Source: Odontesthes bonariensis (taxonomy: Eukaryota; Chordata; Actinopteri; Atheriniformes; Atherinopsidae). Taken from it: a stretch of DNA of 64,000 nucleotides. Both the position numbers and the translations under genes were made by a program. The notes beneath the pieces were generated by a model, which worked only from the letters and a program-made list of their open reading frames with translations, ran no database searches and was not told where the DNA came from. How positions within the stretch are numbered: position 1 is the stretch's first letter; each line of letters starts with the position of its first letter. Location of the stretch: positions 22,809,209 to 22,873,208 of the forward strand of contig NC_134510.1 of NCBI RefSeq assembly GCF_027942865.1, in the 5' to 3' direction. Shown piece after piece: positions 11,697-26,900 of this stretch.

Positions 11697-14600
11697 CTGT
11701 GGACACAAATACATAAAGCTGTATACATATACATAACATATACATTCATACACCTCATCTCTTTGGAGGCACTTCCTCTGAAGAGTCATGGGAGAAAAAC
11801 AGAAGAGAGGTTGCTACTAAGCAGCAGGTTTCACCCAGAGACACGTTCACGCACACACCAGCTGCAGAGGACTGCTGCCGGAGCGTCTGTTATTTCCATC
11901 TGAAGCTGTGGGAATGGAATCGCCATCAAACCGTGTAGGCTCCTTGTGTGCGAGTGTGTTTGTAGGCGTGCGCTCTTGTGTGGGCATGCGAGTTGTGGCA
12001 TTTCTACAACTTCAGGTAGAGGTACGGGTTAAAAAAAAAAAAAAAGGTTGACAGACCAGACAGAGTTGACAGATGAGGAAATTGATATTCCTGAGTACCA
12101 GATTAGTGCACAGCAACCAACAACATCCACTGACAATCATCCATCAAACTGAGCCAACTCAATAAGCTTGTGTTTCACCATTTATCATGGCGAGGCTGCT
12201 GACAGTTGCCTCCATGTTGAAATGACTTGGAGAAATTGGAGGCTTTGCCAGGGTCTTTGACTGTACAGACAGGCTATTAGGCTCGCAACAGCTACTGTTT
12301 ATTCTGGAGTGGCCCTCTGCCTCCAACTGTGTGTATGTGAGTGTAAGTGTGTATGAATGATGACAGGAAAAGAAGAGAGGTAATTGGGAGAGAGGCAGAG
12401 AACATTAAAAGGAACCGACACCATTGGTTACTATCGGGAAAAAAAAAAAAAAAAAAAAAAAGCCTCCTTATGAAAGAGCATCTTACCCTCTCTTTGTGGT
12501 TAGACTGTTTAAGTCCATTGTAGTGGTAGACGAGAAGTGAGTCTGGGATTCCTGAATCCTGAAACACAGAGCGGAGGGGGAAAACGTGTAAAAGCGGCTC
12601 TGAGCAGACTGTTCTCACAGAGACGGGAGTAAAGACTGGCAGAGGCGGAAACATTTGCAAACCAAAAAGTCAAACACTCACATTTCTTTTTTTTTCCTTT
12701 TCGCTTGCAACCACAGCTTTGTATTAAATCCCATGTGTTAAACTTAAATATGCGTGTTTATTTGTGCACTGCAAAGCCCGACTCAGATTACCAAAAAGCA
12801 GCCGACACTACAAAAATGCTCGAGCAATGACGGTGAGCCAAAACAATTTCACATGAAATTGGCTTGAAGGTGCAGAGGGCTAACAGGGTGTGTTGTCTGA
12901 GAGCGTGTCCAGCTTCCCGTGTTTATAAGCCTATATATGAAACCCTAACCCTCACCCCAGTCCCACTTGTGTCTGAATGCGTGTGTGTGTCCAGTTGGCT
13001 AATGGTAGCGTAATTTCTCTGCGGCTTGAGGCCATTCCTCTGGTGAGTCCCTAAAGCCCTGATCACTTTAACACAGTTCCCCTCTATCTCTCCCTCCCTC
13101 TTCCTCACTTGCTTAATCTCGTAAAGGCATCTCATTGCGCTTTCTAAACTTCTCAGAAAAGTAACATCATATGATTGTGAGCACACATGCATTTCATATG
13201 AGACGCCACAGGAATGTTTTAGGCAAAAAAAAATGTATTTGCTAAAACAGTTCTCCGCATATGCTCGGAAAACAGACGTTTGTGTCATCCTCGTGTGTGT
13301 GTGGGTGTGAATGCAGCTCTTCTTCAATACGTTTGAACTGCGATACGGACCGAGTGGTTTGCGGAAGGTATGTGTCATGCACTTTGCGTATCTTTGAAGT
13401 GGGAGTTCATCTCCAGACACACGCATACCTGATCAGGGAAAAACTCCAACAGGAATGGGCCCAGAAGAATTATGCCCAAACTTTCTGGATCTAGCTTACT
13501 CTTCACCAGACTGACACTGAGAAAGCACAGGAGCAGAAGCAGAGATGTGAAGTTGATACAAAGAAAGCAGAGACAAGGGACAGAAACAACAAACAGTTTC
13601 AAATCAAATAAGGAGGGGGACACAGTAGGAGGGAACCAACAGCAAAGCACAAAATAACAAGCCGTGTGTATGACCACTGAGCCAAACTTACCATCACCTC
13701 ATCGCTCAGTGTGGACTTATGATCCATGTTTTTGTCAGAATGTGTGTATGTTTTCATAAATACCGGGGTACAACTAAATATACCCCTCTCCAGACATTCC
13801 TGTGTGTTAGATCAGTGTTTTCATTGCTCCGTCGAGATAAAAAAAAAAAATCCTGGTCAGATTGCCCTTTTAAGGCAGTTGGGAGCGATGAGAGCGTTAC
13901 ACTCACACAGGAAGGAGGGAGAATGATCATTTCTTTATCTGACAATTGTTCTAAAGGCAAATGTGGAAGGATGGAATACAGAGTAGACACTGGACCTGCT
14001 GAAGTACCACTGAGCAACACTGCGAGTGCCTAAAAGCGTCAGATTTCCTGATCTACATTAGACAACGTGCACTGTGCGCAGATAAAAAGAAAGTCATCAA
14101 AAGGATCGATATAATATCTAATTATCATGAACAAGGGAGTCTTGTGAGTTGTTGGTGATCAATGAAGTTAGTCGTCTGTAGTCCGTTTGTTCTTCACACA
14201 CTGGATGACCTCATCATTGAAAATAAGACGTGAGATGATGATGAAAAATGCCTTCATTGAAGCTGCCACAGTCGGTCTCTGTGCTCAGCTCATGTTGCTG
14301 TTTCCTCTCAAATGAGGTCAGCTGCTATTTATCTAGCCTGCGGTAAATGACACGATACATACACTTTCGGGTGAAATTTATGGAGAATGTAAAAAGTTTG
14401 CACTACAGTGATATTATATCTTGAGAGTAGGGCATTTAAGTAGAAGCGTGCACTGGTGATTTCCTCATCTCAAACAATTCATTGAAACAAAAGCCAACAA
14501 CAGCGGTGGGTGTACCACAACAGAAAATGTCAACGTCTCAATAACTTGCCATGTGCCCTTGGGCATCAATTTGGCTTGACAACGACGTCTTGTGCAGTTC

Positions 14601-17600
14601 ACAAGTCGACTTATTGTCTTATTGTCATTGCATCCCACTCTTCTTGAAGGGACGGCCCTCAGGTCATTGAGGTTCTGGGGTACAGAGTTACGAGCCCCTC
14701 CACGGCGACTCAGCTGATCCCTCAGGTTTTCAGGTCTGGAGAAATTGCAGTTGAGCTGGAGCATCCATGGAGATCAAATTAGGCCTGTGTTGTTCATGCA
14801 GGGGCACAATGACTGGATTCATGATGTTATTCAGGTAGTATGGACTTATCACTGTACCGTTCACAAAGTGTAGAGCAGTTCTGTACTGATTAGACACACC
14901 TGCCCACACTGTAACACCACCACCACCACCAAAGGCTCGTCTGGTGACACCAGTGGCTGATGCACAGCGCTCTCCTTTACGTCTCCAACATCGTTGGCGG
15001 CCTTCATTTCTGCTCAACGTGAATAGACTTTAATCAGAGAACATCAGAGTCCCACTGGTCCCTTGTCCAGCGTAAATGCCCCCTGGCCCGTGCAAGACGA
15101 TGACACCTGTGCCTGGTGGTGTGGTCAGGTACCCTTGCAGGTCGTGTAGCATGCAGACCACTCTGATGTAAACGCTTTCGAATGGTCTGACGTGACACTC
15201 GGGTGCCTCTCACCTCCCTTAAATGTGCCTGGAGTTGAGTGGCATTCATCATCCGGTTCACACTTACAGGGCACCGTTCACAATCAATCAGTGTGGGATG
15301 TGGCCAAACGACGTCCACTTCTATGCCTCTCTGTATCTCTGTTCCAACCTGCTGATGACACTCTGTGACACTTTAAGCTCAGTGCTCACATCCGTCTGAG
15401 AACATCCCGTTTGAAGCTTCGCAATAGCGAGGTGCAGTTGATCAATTGTTAGGCGTAGTCTTTGTCTCATGATGTCAAAATGTGAGAGAACAGCGTGATG
15501 AAGAGGAGGACTGTTTAAATTCCAATTCTAATCGAACCAGGACATTTATTGATCGAACACCCGTTGTGAATTTTGCCGTTGAGCTTCCTTGTTGGAGAAC
15601 AGCAACTTGTGCAAAAAGTACTGAAACTTTGAAGAGTGGGACATGTGCACTCAAACGTTTACAGAAGGTCACATCAAGTTCACCTGCAAAGGTTAGAATG
15701 CATTTTAGGGTCATCCTGAAATTTCACCCGAAAGCCGAATATCCCTAACAGTTTTTGTGAGTGATGTGCATGTATATGTGACATTTTATGACTTTAGACA
15801 GCTGATCATGGATTTGCTTTACAGATGATAAAAAGGAAAAAGGAGCCTTTATGGGCACATAAATTCTATTTTGATGGCCAGCATTGGTCAGCACTGGCTC
15901 CGGTCTACAGAGATCATTCAATAATAATATTTTTAATGACGATTTCAAAGTTTAGGAAGCTCTTTTAAATTCCATTTAAAATAATGTTTTTAAATCTTAA
16001 GAATTAATAATTCCTACAAATACTGAACAACATGAGAGTTGTAACTGCACAGTGACTTTTGCTGAGGCCAACTGGTGTCCACAAAGTTGGTTTATTACCA
16101 TCAAACTGTCACAGCTCACAGGATATGTACGGCCGAGTACCTCGTTTCAAGAAACTTTCTTGGGCCTCATGTCTACGAGTCTTCAGTGACTTTTCCCATG
16201 CACTAAAAATGCTCCTTTTTAAGATGTAGGAATCCCTGCAAAATCTTGTTGTGGGGTATGAAATGAGACTCTCCTGTTTGCACTGCGGGAGTCTCCCCTC
16301 AGTTTGCTATGTTTCATTGTGATGTATTAGCCATCTGGGGGTCTGCAGATCAAATCGGTGGTCCAGTTACTTGGCAAGGCCCACGGCTGCAGCAGTAGAA
16401 CTTAGTGTTCCTCAGAGGAGAACGTGCTTCTGTTTGAAGCTGCACTTTTAAGCATTTCCTCCATCTCTCGGTCTTTTCTTCCTGCTGTTAATGATCTCCC
16501 TTCTAAGCCTCCGTTTCTGACTTTCTTCCCTCTTTCTTCCTCGGCTTTTATAGTGGCCTCTCTCTGGTCTTGCTTTATAGTGGCCCTGGTAGTGAAACAT
16601 GAGCACAGGGCTTCTGACCTGGCCTGGCCTTGACTTAAGAGAGGTAGAACTTTAGAAGCTCTACAGGTGCAACATGTGCACACACAAGCTCAAATAACAC
16701 ACATATACAAATATAAAGCCTTGACCACGCATGCACTTACTACTCAGGCTCCGAGACGAGGTCAAGAGCTTTCATCACATCCTCCAACAGAGACTCTGGG
16801 ATGAAGCCATTATCTAAAGAAAGAGAGGACAAAAAAGGAGACATAAGGATAGACTGGCTCGCCAGCCTAAACACAAAGCGGAGGCTTTAACTGAAAACCA
16901 GGCAAAGCCTTCACCTAAACACATATGGCACAAGAACTATTTACATCATGGGCCTTGGGCGATGAACTCATCTGACACAACTTACACACACACACGGTGT
17001 CTTTTCTCTCTGAACTACATTCCATGGTGGGGATGATTGCTTTACCTGAGAGGAGCAGCTTTAAATGCTAACATGTGTTTTTTTTTTGCCCAACTTTGTC
17101 TGGCCGGTCACTTACAAGTTTTGTGCCACGGAGACATTAACATGCGAGTCTGTGTGGTCTGTTGTTTAGATACATGCATAAAACCCAAGTGCGTTGTGAA
17201 GGAAATTAACTGACAGATGCTCCGCTTGTTTTCTCACAAGCAAGTTCTTTTCTTGTCTTTCCAAAACCAGATGTTTCTCCTGTTAGAGCGACAACTGAGA
17301 GTGTGACAGTGAGCCGAGAGGGCGCACACAACACAACACAACACAACACACCAAACTAATATTGAACAACTGAGACCGGGGGCTTTTCTGTGTGGGTGCT
17401 GTGACTCACTGTAGTGTGTGCGAATGCATGTAGCGCTCTTTTTCCACATCACAGGGAGCTGTGCTGACTCTACATGTGATAGACAGATTTATGGCCCTTT
17501 TACACAGCACTCAACTGTATTGTGTATGAAAATGTGTGATGTGGACAGCATGTTCTCATTTTATGTGTGCATGCATGTGCACTCAAGGTTGTGGGTGCTC

Positions 17601-20600
17601 CAACTGTAACCGAAGTATGTGTTTGTGTGCAGTAGCGTGCATGGAAAGATATTGTCCATATGGTATGCAGAACGTGCTGGCAGATGATAGCAGAGATGAT
17701 ATTCTGTGCAGCAGAAAGAGATAAATGGAGAACAAAGAGACGGCATATGACAGTTATGTTTACATATCTATTGTAGAGGGTGTGTGAGCAGGCCAGAGCG
17801 CTCTTAGCTGGTAGAATTTATATTATGGGAACTTTGCATCACATTCAGATTTATCTCTACAAATCAGAACATGTTTCTACAAGCTAGTAAGTGAATAATG
17901 CTGTTAATGGTATGAAACAGCTTGCCTCGCTTCACAATAAAAAAAACCCCACAAAAGTATGAAGGTATGTGTTATGTCTGGCGAGTTAGTCGAGTCTCCT
18001 GAATGCTCTTACAACATGTGTGGCTCCAAGAGTGATAGTACAGTGCATGTTAAAGTCTAAAGACTGAGTCCTGACTTTTCTGCATTCTTCCCCGTCCTTC
18101 TCTGGTGTTCAGGAAAACATTACAGAGCAGATGTTAAAACTAAGTGTTTCATGTTGGTGTTTGTTCTGGTCTCTTTGTCATGAACACTCAAACAGCTCAC
18201 AGTATAATAAGTGAACACAACATCAGTGAACTCTGCAGATGTCAGACTTTCATATCTTTTGACATGACAAAAAAACACGTAACTAATCTTTCTATTTATT
18301 TGGAGTGAATAAAGTAGGCTGTGCTGTCAGTAAATATATTATGGATATGGGCCTATGGAATTTTTGTTTTTTTATTTAGCTTCATTGATAATCCTCTCAT
18401 GTCAGAAAGTACTGGCCACATTTCTTCTCTAGAAGCAAACATCTGATTGCTCCCTATATTATTTGAATGACATCATCTGTGAATCAATTCTTTTTATTAA
18501 AGAAAATAACTACTTCAAGCAAGAGTAAATCCTTTTTTTCCCCACGCTCATGCCTACCTTTTCTAATGCATAACTGCAAAACTACAGATAAACACAAGAA
18601 AAGTGAGACAACTGTGTTCTTCCCATTGCCTTTTACCCCAGTCACCTTGAACTGACAATAACAGAGAGAGAAAGGGGAAGAGAGGGGAAGAAGCAGAATG
18701 GTTGACTCAGCTGTTAGAGGAGCTGATCTCACCGATTTAAACAAAAACACTAGAGATGAGAAGACAGAACCCGACCCCTGGTCTTCATACAGAAGAAAGC
18801 AAGAGAACAACAGAGAAGAGGCAAGGAGGGCAGTGGAGGCTGTGAATGCATCTGGAAGGAAGACGGAAACAAAGAAAGCAGGACCGGGGTATTTTTCTCT
18901 CAATTTATGCGTCTCGCTGTGTGAAAGTTTGGACTAATTAAAAAACATATGTGGTTCAGGACTTTCATAAAGTAAGTGCACTATGTAGAGCAAAAACAAA
19001 CACAGTGGGAGAAGAGTGAAAGATACACAGCGTAAATGATTCAAACGCTTGTTTTTCTTTACCTTCGGGATCAAACGTCTGGAAGACCCTCCTTGCCTGC
19101 TCTGATGGAGACTCTGGACCCACCAGCAACATATCCTATTGAAAGACAGGGCGATAAAAGACCAAAAAAAAAAAAGAAAAAAAGGAGACAAAGAAAGAGA
19201 TGAAAGGAACAGGTTAGGAAACTGTGTGACACACTGAGGAGATTTTATCATAAAGTGACCAGAGAGATTTGCATTGGGACAGAGATCACTGGAGACTGTG
19301 GCTTCCTCAATAATGAACCAGTGGAGCACAGGGAGAGGAAACCTGACGATCATCGTCATCTACTGACATCTTATAGGCTATGATGTCAAACAAACTACTA
19401 CATAAATATGACAAAAATCAACTTACAAGATCGCTCATTGTAATGGCTGCATGATGCACTGTTAACGTACATTAAGTATGCTCCGTTTAGTGTGTGTAAG
19501 TGTGCGACTGTGCAATCTAATGGGCCACAGCAATCAACCGACTCTATTGGGTTATTAACTGATCTGCTGATAAAGTTGGACAGCTTGTTTTCACTCCAAA
19601 CACACAATCAGGAAATCGAGTCTTACATTTATAGACCGTGATTTGTGATAAGCTCTACAGTGTTTGTTGGTGAAGTTTAAAGAAAACAGTGCTGGCAGGG
19701 CATGATGAAATGAGGTGTGTGTACGGAACTACAAACATGCAGATTCCTTTTATGATAAGAGAACAATATAGAAGCGGATCGTATCAGCACTTCATCACTC
19801 TTACTTCACTGCTTCAGCTAAAACACTCAGTATTTGTTAATCTAAGCAATTTTGTTGACAGTTTAACATCAGAATCAAATATATTTCTACTCCACAACAG
19901 TGAGAGAAATCATTCACGAGCCTCGGAGGACCAAATGTTGCAAGGTACCCTGAAAATATTTTGCATGAATAGGAAAATAAAAAAAAAGCTCAAGGGACAC
20001 AGAGACAATGAAAAAAGATACTTCCAAAAAAAAAAAAAGCACTTCTACTGCCTCAGACACATACACGCATATAAAAAGCGTAGGCGAGAGTAAAGAGTTC
20101 GTACTGTTCATCCATGAGTGTGGGTGGGAAGGTATTTATGACAACAAATCGCTGGACAAACACATAATGTTTTTGGAGAGCAAATGAGCCCTGCTCATCT
20201 CCTTTAACTGGCCTCTTTATTAAAGCTTGAGCCTGAGATCCACACAGGCTGCCTTGGTTTCACGGACCACTTATTACTGTACTCGGGGCTTACTCGAGGA
20301 GAAAGGGGCGTTCAGGGGGGACACATCGAGAGAGATGACTCCCAGCTGCAGGCTCTTCGAACGCAAAGAAAAACAGTCGCACTCCAGCGAACATGCAGCT
20401 CACATACGGTCCTGTCACACAGAGTATAGCAGGGGCCTGATGTGTTAACATTACAGGCTCCATAAATCCGACGGCAGATTTGTCATTAGCTAGATATGTC
20501 CGCGTTTCACTTAGGATGCTGGACAAGGGTTCACGGAGGAATTAAGTGCTGAAAAAGTAAAAAAACTGTTTTGATAAACTGTAATTTGTTATATCTTAAC

Positions 20601-23600
20601 AAGGAAAATACGAGTCTCTTCCCAAAGCGACGAGGGGCTTAATTAATCTCAGGCTCCAGCTAGAAGTGCAGTGAGCCTCATGAGCTAAAGCACAAAACCA
20701 CCTCGACAACTTACAATAACAGCATGCCAGTCACTTTACCAGCAGAGACACACAGGTAAGTGGTCGCCAGCAAACTGAGCACCACACACCATGATGACAT
20801 GTATAAAAACACCAAAAGAACACTGAAAAGACCAGGAAAAAACCAGAGAGTTTAGATTGTGCACATGCAACAGCCGCGTAATGGCAGCAGAAATTACATG
20901 ACTGCATGTTTCTGTGTGTGTGTGTGTGCGATGACAGGTCTGCTCGCTTGTCTTTGATCTGTGTTTTATTAGAGGCCTCAGGAAGATGCTGCTGAGTTGG
21001 AAAACAAGTCACGGAGCTAACGCACTCTGCAGGGAAGTGTGTGTCTGTGTGCCTCAGCATTTCTTCCTACTCCACAGTGAATTTGTGCTGGAGACCGAAT
21101 CTGTGCAACACATACATTGTGTCCCCTGTTGACAAGTGTTTGTTTATGCTATAGTAGTGAATTATATTCCCTCGAGTGCTCATGCAAACACACAGACACA
21201 CACACTGCAGCACCGACGTCAGCTCCTTTTAAGTGTGGCTAATGAAATCAAGGAGCACATTCCAAACTCTGCAGTCCGACCTTTTTGCACAAACCCTTGA
21301 CCTGGACAACAGAGCACCAACAAGCGAATCAAAAGGGCCGAAACGAGACCAACACATACACACACAACCCCACTGACTTAAATATGCAATGTAATATGGA
21401 ACGTTTGCTCTGAGAATTACAAGAATACTTGGACTGAAATCAAACATGTCTTCACCAATGAGTTCATACGTTTCGGAGGAAATCAGCCGTTGTGCATGTG
21501 TCTATTTTGCTCAATGATAGATCCAAGCCCATCCCACACTGTAATACACATAGTGCATTCAAGCTTGTGTGTCCTCCTCTTGTTCTATTATCAGGCCAGA
21601 TTTCCTCCATGGCGCTCTCCTAGATAAAGTACAAAAGCTTGGCTGATAGTCACGTAACCCTCTTCATCCCTTGTGTCATGTTGTTTAAAGTCTGCGGGGC
21701 ACGGCTTAAACTTAACCTCTTTAATTTGGCTTCTAGGAGTTTTCTGCTCTCCGGGCTGGTTGACAACCCTGGCCCGTTAGGCCCTCTTCCTTATTTATTC
21801 TTTCTTGCCCTCTTTACCTGCATTTTCCTGTGTTAAGTAGGCACTCCAGTTTGAAGTATTTCCCCTCTGACCCTTGACTTTTTGTTCATTCTTCCTCTTG
21901 CCTTTCAGCCTTTATCTCCTCATGCAGGTAGGTACTTTACGTAAGACAGGTAGGAATAGCACTTTACTAGAATTACGCCTTCTTTCCCTGCAGTCCACCC
22001 AAAGAGCTATTGTGTGTGCTGAGAGGCATTGAGTGGCCATAGAGTACGTCTAAAGGGATAGGTTTCAAAACAACAAAGCGGAGGTCTTGGACGGTGTCTC
22101 CTGCCTTGTTCCTGTCAGGTACAGAAAGCCTCCCTCTATGACAGACTGAAAGGAGGGTCTGTGTGTGAGGGCCTGTTATCGAGACTGCATGTGGGCTTGA
22201 ATGTGTTTGTTTAGTTCACCTTAACCAGCATGTGCCCTAAGAGATCACGAGTACAAAATACAATGAGAAACGCGGTACATTATGATAGTTCGGTTTCTGT
22301 GTGTTAGATGTGTGACAGACTGGACAAAGCAATGATTTATGGAGCTGTCTTGGATGAGCAAAAGCGCGTCTCACTAGGCACCAGAGAGCAGATGAATAGC
22401 ACAATGATGGGTCTTGTAACACAGTAAAACACTCGGGGGGAAAAGGAGGAAAAATGCAGCATGCACACACTGACAAAGATGGTCTTTCATCCTACCACAA
22501 TGGCCTTTGGTCTGACCTGTCACAGATTATTAATGACTGTTAATGTACACCTCTTCATTATTTTGTGTTTGCGTGTGGCCCGCACCCACTGATCATATGA
22601 AAAACAGAACGTAATCCTGTTCCGAAGAACAAAAAACACCCTAAAAGCACCTGTAGATCCCCTTCCTGTAACTCTTTTTTAAAATATCCATTGTTCGCCT
22701 TTTTCTTGCCATCTTTCAGGACATTGTTTGATCTTACAAACCTTATTTTAAGATTTCATTTAATTCTTATCATGCAATGAAACTTTGTAATGTGAAATAA
22801 TACATTGAATACTTCCTTGCATATGACAAAGGCAAAAGTTGCAAGTCCTTTCCAAATTTAACATGTTCAAATAGTAGTAAGCTTTGTGTCTTTCATAAAT
22901 AAAAAGTGGTTGTCAAGTGTGTCTGGGACACAAACTCTTGCACTTTGGGAGTCTTTGAAGGACATCCTGTATGTGCAGACAGACGCTGGAGTCTACAGAG
23001 TCACAGAGCACTACAGCGGCTGCTCTTATTCCAAGTAAATCACTGACCCTGAGTACAACTACTGTACACATGCACACACAAAAACACACGTGCAACTCCC
23101 TGGAGAAGCGCAGATACAGCCTGTGAACCTCATCACTCAGTGAGGGCAGAGTAAAGAGTGATGAGAAATGGCACAGGAGGATCACCCTCCCCTCAGCTCC
23201 TTTCCTGAGTGACCACTGCAGTGCTCGTTTTAAGTGCATCCTTCCTCCATGCTTCCTTTCCTCTTCTTTCCTTCCCACGAGAGACCAATAATGTGAGAAG
23301 GTAGACTGAGATGTGCACGGGAATACACACGGGCAACCGACCTGCTGTAAGGCTGGAGCAGAAAGCTGCTTCAAACACAACAGATCTCTGAAACTCTTGT
23401 CCAGGTACCATTCCATGCCATGATATGCTCTCAGTTTTTTTCTCCCAGGGACACGTATATCAATACAGAGTGTTTGGGGGTGCTGTGGGCAGGGACCAAA
23501 AATCAAAATAAAAATAGAAAGTAAAACAAGCTTTGGGTGGGTAGATTAGATAAAAACACAAATGCTATTAAGCTGTTGGTTTAAAAGCCATAGTCACACA

Positions 23601-23887
23601 CTAACTGCCACCCAAGGGAATACACACTTGTCCCCTGTGCCTGACAGAAGGAGCCACTGACACATCAGAGGCAGGGATCAGGTTTTCGGCTTTTGTGGGA
23701 ATCGTTCTATATCAGAACTAAAAGCTACATAACCAGGTGGAATGTATTTATGTATCACAAAGCTCTGGAAAATGTGCTTCAAATTAGCTCTGAACACAGA
23801 TCCCAGTTGAAGGACAAGGTCAAGCTGCATGAGGTCTACCAGCAGAGTAACCTTGCCACCTGACTTCCTCTGCCTCTTCAGTTTGGC

Positions 23888-23927
<40 letters not shown>

Positions 23928-26900
23928 TAGAGCAATTACTGCAAGAAAAATGTAGCATGTGCATGTTCAAAGTTTGGTCCCAGTCTGGACTGGAACAAAT
24001 GTATCCAGACTGAAGATTTTGGAACCACGTTCGCTCCACTTGAGGCCACACATATTCAAGCACGAACCCAACGCTAATGCTAATCAGGATTAAGTTTCCT
24101 GGGCTCTGGAATGTGTGTACATAAGAACACGTCACTAGTGCTGGGGGAGTTGTAGCAAATGGGTAAGTCATCAGTGCAAGCATGACGGCTTTGAGTCATC
24201 ACCGAACCAACATATGATACACGCAGCCAGCAAGGCTGGAAATTTATTCATGTAACTGAGCTTTTAATCAATGCTGTATTAAGGGTGTGGTTGATGAGGG
24301 AGTTGATTGGCTCAGAATTTTATTTATTTATTTCCCCCCTATCTGGTGCCATTTTCACAACAGCGTGGAGAATTGATTTGCTGCACCTACAACTGCCAGC
24401 TTGAAATCACAAGCCACAGCTGCATGTAATGTTACATGTTCCCTGATAGAGCTGATAACGGGGCCTGTTTGAGTCGGAGTTGGATGGGAGCACGCACACT
24501 TGCATATTCAAACATGCACAGCGGCAGAATATTCTGATGAATCATACCTCTAGGAGTGAAGTTTCCAATTGTCCCTCAGTTGGTTTGAGAATTCTACACC
24601 TGTAGATACATTTCCATGTGCCTTTTTCCAGGAATTCAAGTGGAACAACAAAAAAAAAAGCCTCCGCCACTTAAAAGCCATCTACTTTGATGGCTTAAGA
24701 GAGGACGCTGTAGCCCAATCACACAAAAAGAACCACATTGACTTAAGACTGTGCACAAGCCCAGGGTATTAGAATAATGTACATGCGGATGGTTTTTTGT
24801 GAAGCATTGTTGTTATTAACATGTCAACACTGAAGCATCCAAACACCAACTACCCAAACTGGGAGAATGGGCAGATCTAATAGTTTTTGCAGACTGAAAC
24901 AACAAGATCCTCACTCAATCTTTCCTTGTATCGACTTGTCATGGTTTGGGTGTCATCTTGCTGGATTTAAGACAAACTGTCGGAGTTAGCTTCTGAGAGT
25001 CGGTCCTATGGACCAGTTCTGTGCAACAGAAAACCTGTGAAACAACATTAATCTGTATTGTTTGAATGAAACCGACAGCGAAGGCAGGCGAAGGTGGAGA
25101 ATCTCACTGGAGTCCAAATTCAGCAATTTACATCACGGTCATACGTTCTTAATAAAAAAAAAAATTGTTTAGTTAATCACAGATGCTTGAGAAACTAAAG
25201 CTGCGCTTTTTGGGTTTGAGAGAGTGAAAGGGAGAGGGATGATGACAGCGTGTGTATGTCTGCATTTCTTGAGTTCATCTTTGGAAACTTCATGCTTGAT
25301 AGGTAGAAAGCCAAGAAACAGCACCGGCCATATATGACAATCTCCTGCGCTCGTTTTTCCCTCCCCTCCCTCTGTGCCGCTCTTTTTTTCTTCCCCCCAC
25401 CGCACATTGATATCTGATCTGCACTACATTAAATCTGTTAAGCGCATTCCTTATTTTGGTTTTTCTAACCTGCTGAGGAGACTGGCTTGTGTTACGCACA
25501 GTGTGTGAAATATTTGTAGGCTCTTTTTGGATGAGTGTATTGGACTTGCCTTCGTGAAAAATACAGAGAGATGAGTTTCACTGCCAAGAATCCAAATAGG
25601 GAACTTTGGAGACTTGAGGAATGTCCCGACCTGGAACAAACACACACAGAAAAGGGAATGTATAATAAATGAATTTCTATTTTCAGCAACTATATTCAGA
25701 AATCAGTACTGCCCGCAGTCTTTTTCATGACAAACATTAACGTTTCGGAACCCTCAAACAGCATCAGTATTTACTTCAAACTCATCTTCTCTTAAACGTT
25801 TTCGTATTTTTCTCTTACTCACACAAACAACATGCACATCACCAGGTCTGTTAAATCAGTTTTGAAAGCCCTCATAGTTACTTTGACATCCATCTTCTTA
25901 ATATCAACCATGAGAGGCTCGCTTTTCTTGTTTTGCATGTCTCAGCTTAAGCTGTTTCGGGTTTGTTTGTACTGGCAATATCAAATTAATGACAGAAGTT
26001 CCTCTTTTTCATGATTTACTATTAATAAATGTCTGTCGAAGTAAATTCCACGTGTGCCAGAAAATAAAAAGCATTCTTTTTTAAATAAAAAAACCAAAAC
26101 CAATTCTCTTCAGACTCACAATCAACACCTGCTGGACAATTTGCTTATATGTCTTACTTATGTTCTGGGAGTGATCCACGGTGCATGGGTTCGTACCTTG
26201 CAGTAGCGCAGTGACTCCATAAGCGTGAGGAAGCCCACCGATGCTTGTTTATGAATTCCATGTAGTTCTACAAGGGATAAAACGGGTATATAACAAGAGT
26301 AACAAAATAGGAATGCTTTTTCATGTCAAACTGCCACTAATTGTGTTTTCTTTACAATGCTGTGGGATTTCAAAATGATTACCCTCGGGTGAATATGGTT
26401 TATATCTGGGACCACAAGTAGAGCTCTGCTGGTCTGATATGCATGTGTCTGTTATGTGGATTTGCTGAGTCTAACTGTTTGCATGTAGTAATTTCACGTT
26501 TCATCATTTCAGTTTTTAAGTCTTACTCATGCCAGAACATTCCCTGTCTCCGTCCCAGACATTAGAGACAGCATGACCAGTCACAAGGAGGTTCACCAGG
26601 CTCTGACTGCGAAAGGCAGAAATAAAAAGATAGTAATGCAACTTTTCGCACGAGACACATTGCATTGATGGCTTCATCAATCCGGGAAACTTATGGCATT
26701 CGGTCATTCACACGTTGGTCTTTTTTCCCAGTAATTTCACCGTTCATGCAGACATGCCTGTGAAAGTGATGGATACTGACACAGTGAGCATGTTATACTT
26801 GTGACTGGTGTGAGATTTAAATCGCCCAGTCGCCCACGGCTACAACACAACAGTCCCCCACAGTTTTCTGACAGTCACGTCACCATGACAATTCACATTA

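Larger units (their letters stand above)
13517..16740. other. mindy3 intron 12
   Basis: 3.2 kb. Apart from the Tc1 element at 14364-15734, no coding exon recognised. Confidence 0.65.

Noticed and set aside
12923..13426. 167-codon open frame, minus strand
   Set aside because: It begins just past the donor of mindy3 exon 13 and reads intron sequence, with no family resemblance.
22913..23506. Longest open frame in the window (197 codons, minus strand)
   Set aside because: It lies in mindy3 intron 10, has no recognisable family, and its composition looks like translated non-coding DNA.
23892..23924. Poly-A run as the tail of a processed retrogene
   Set aside because: No coding remnant or polyadenylation signal is recognisable upstream on either strand.
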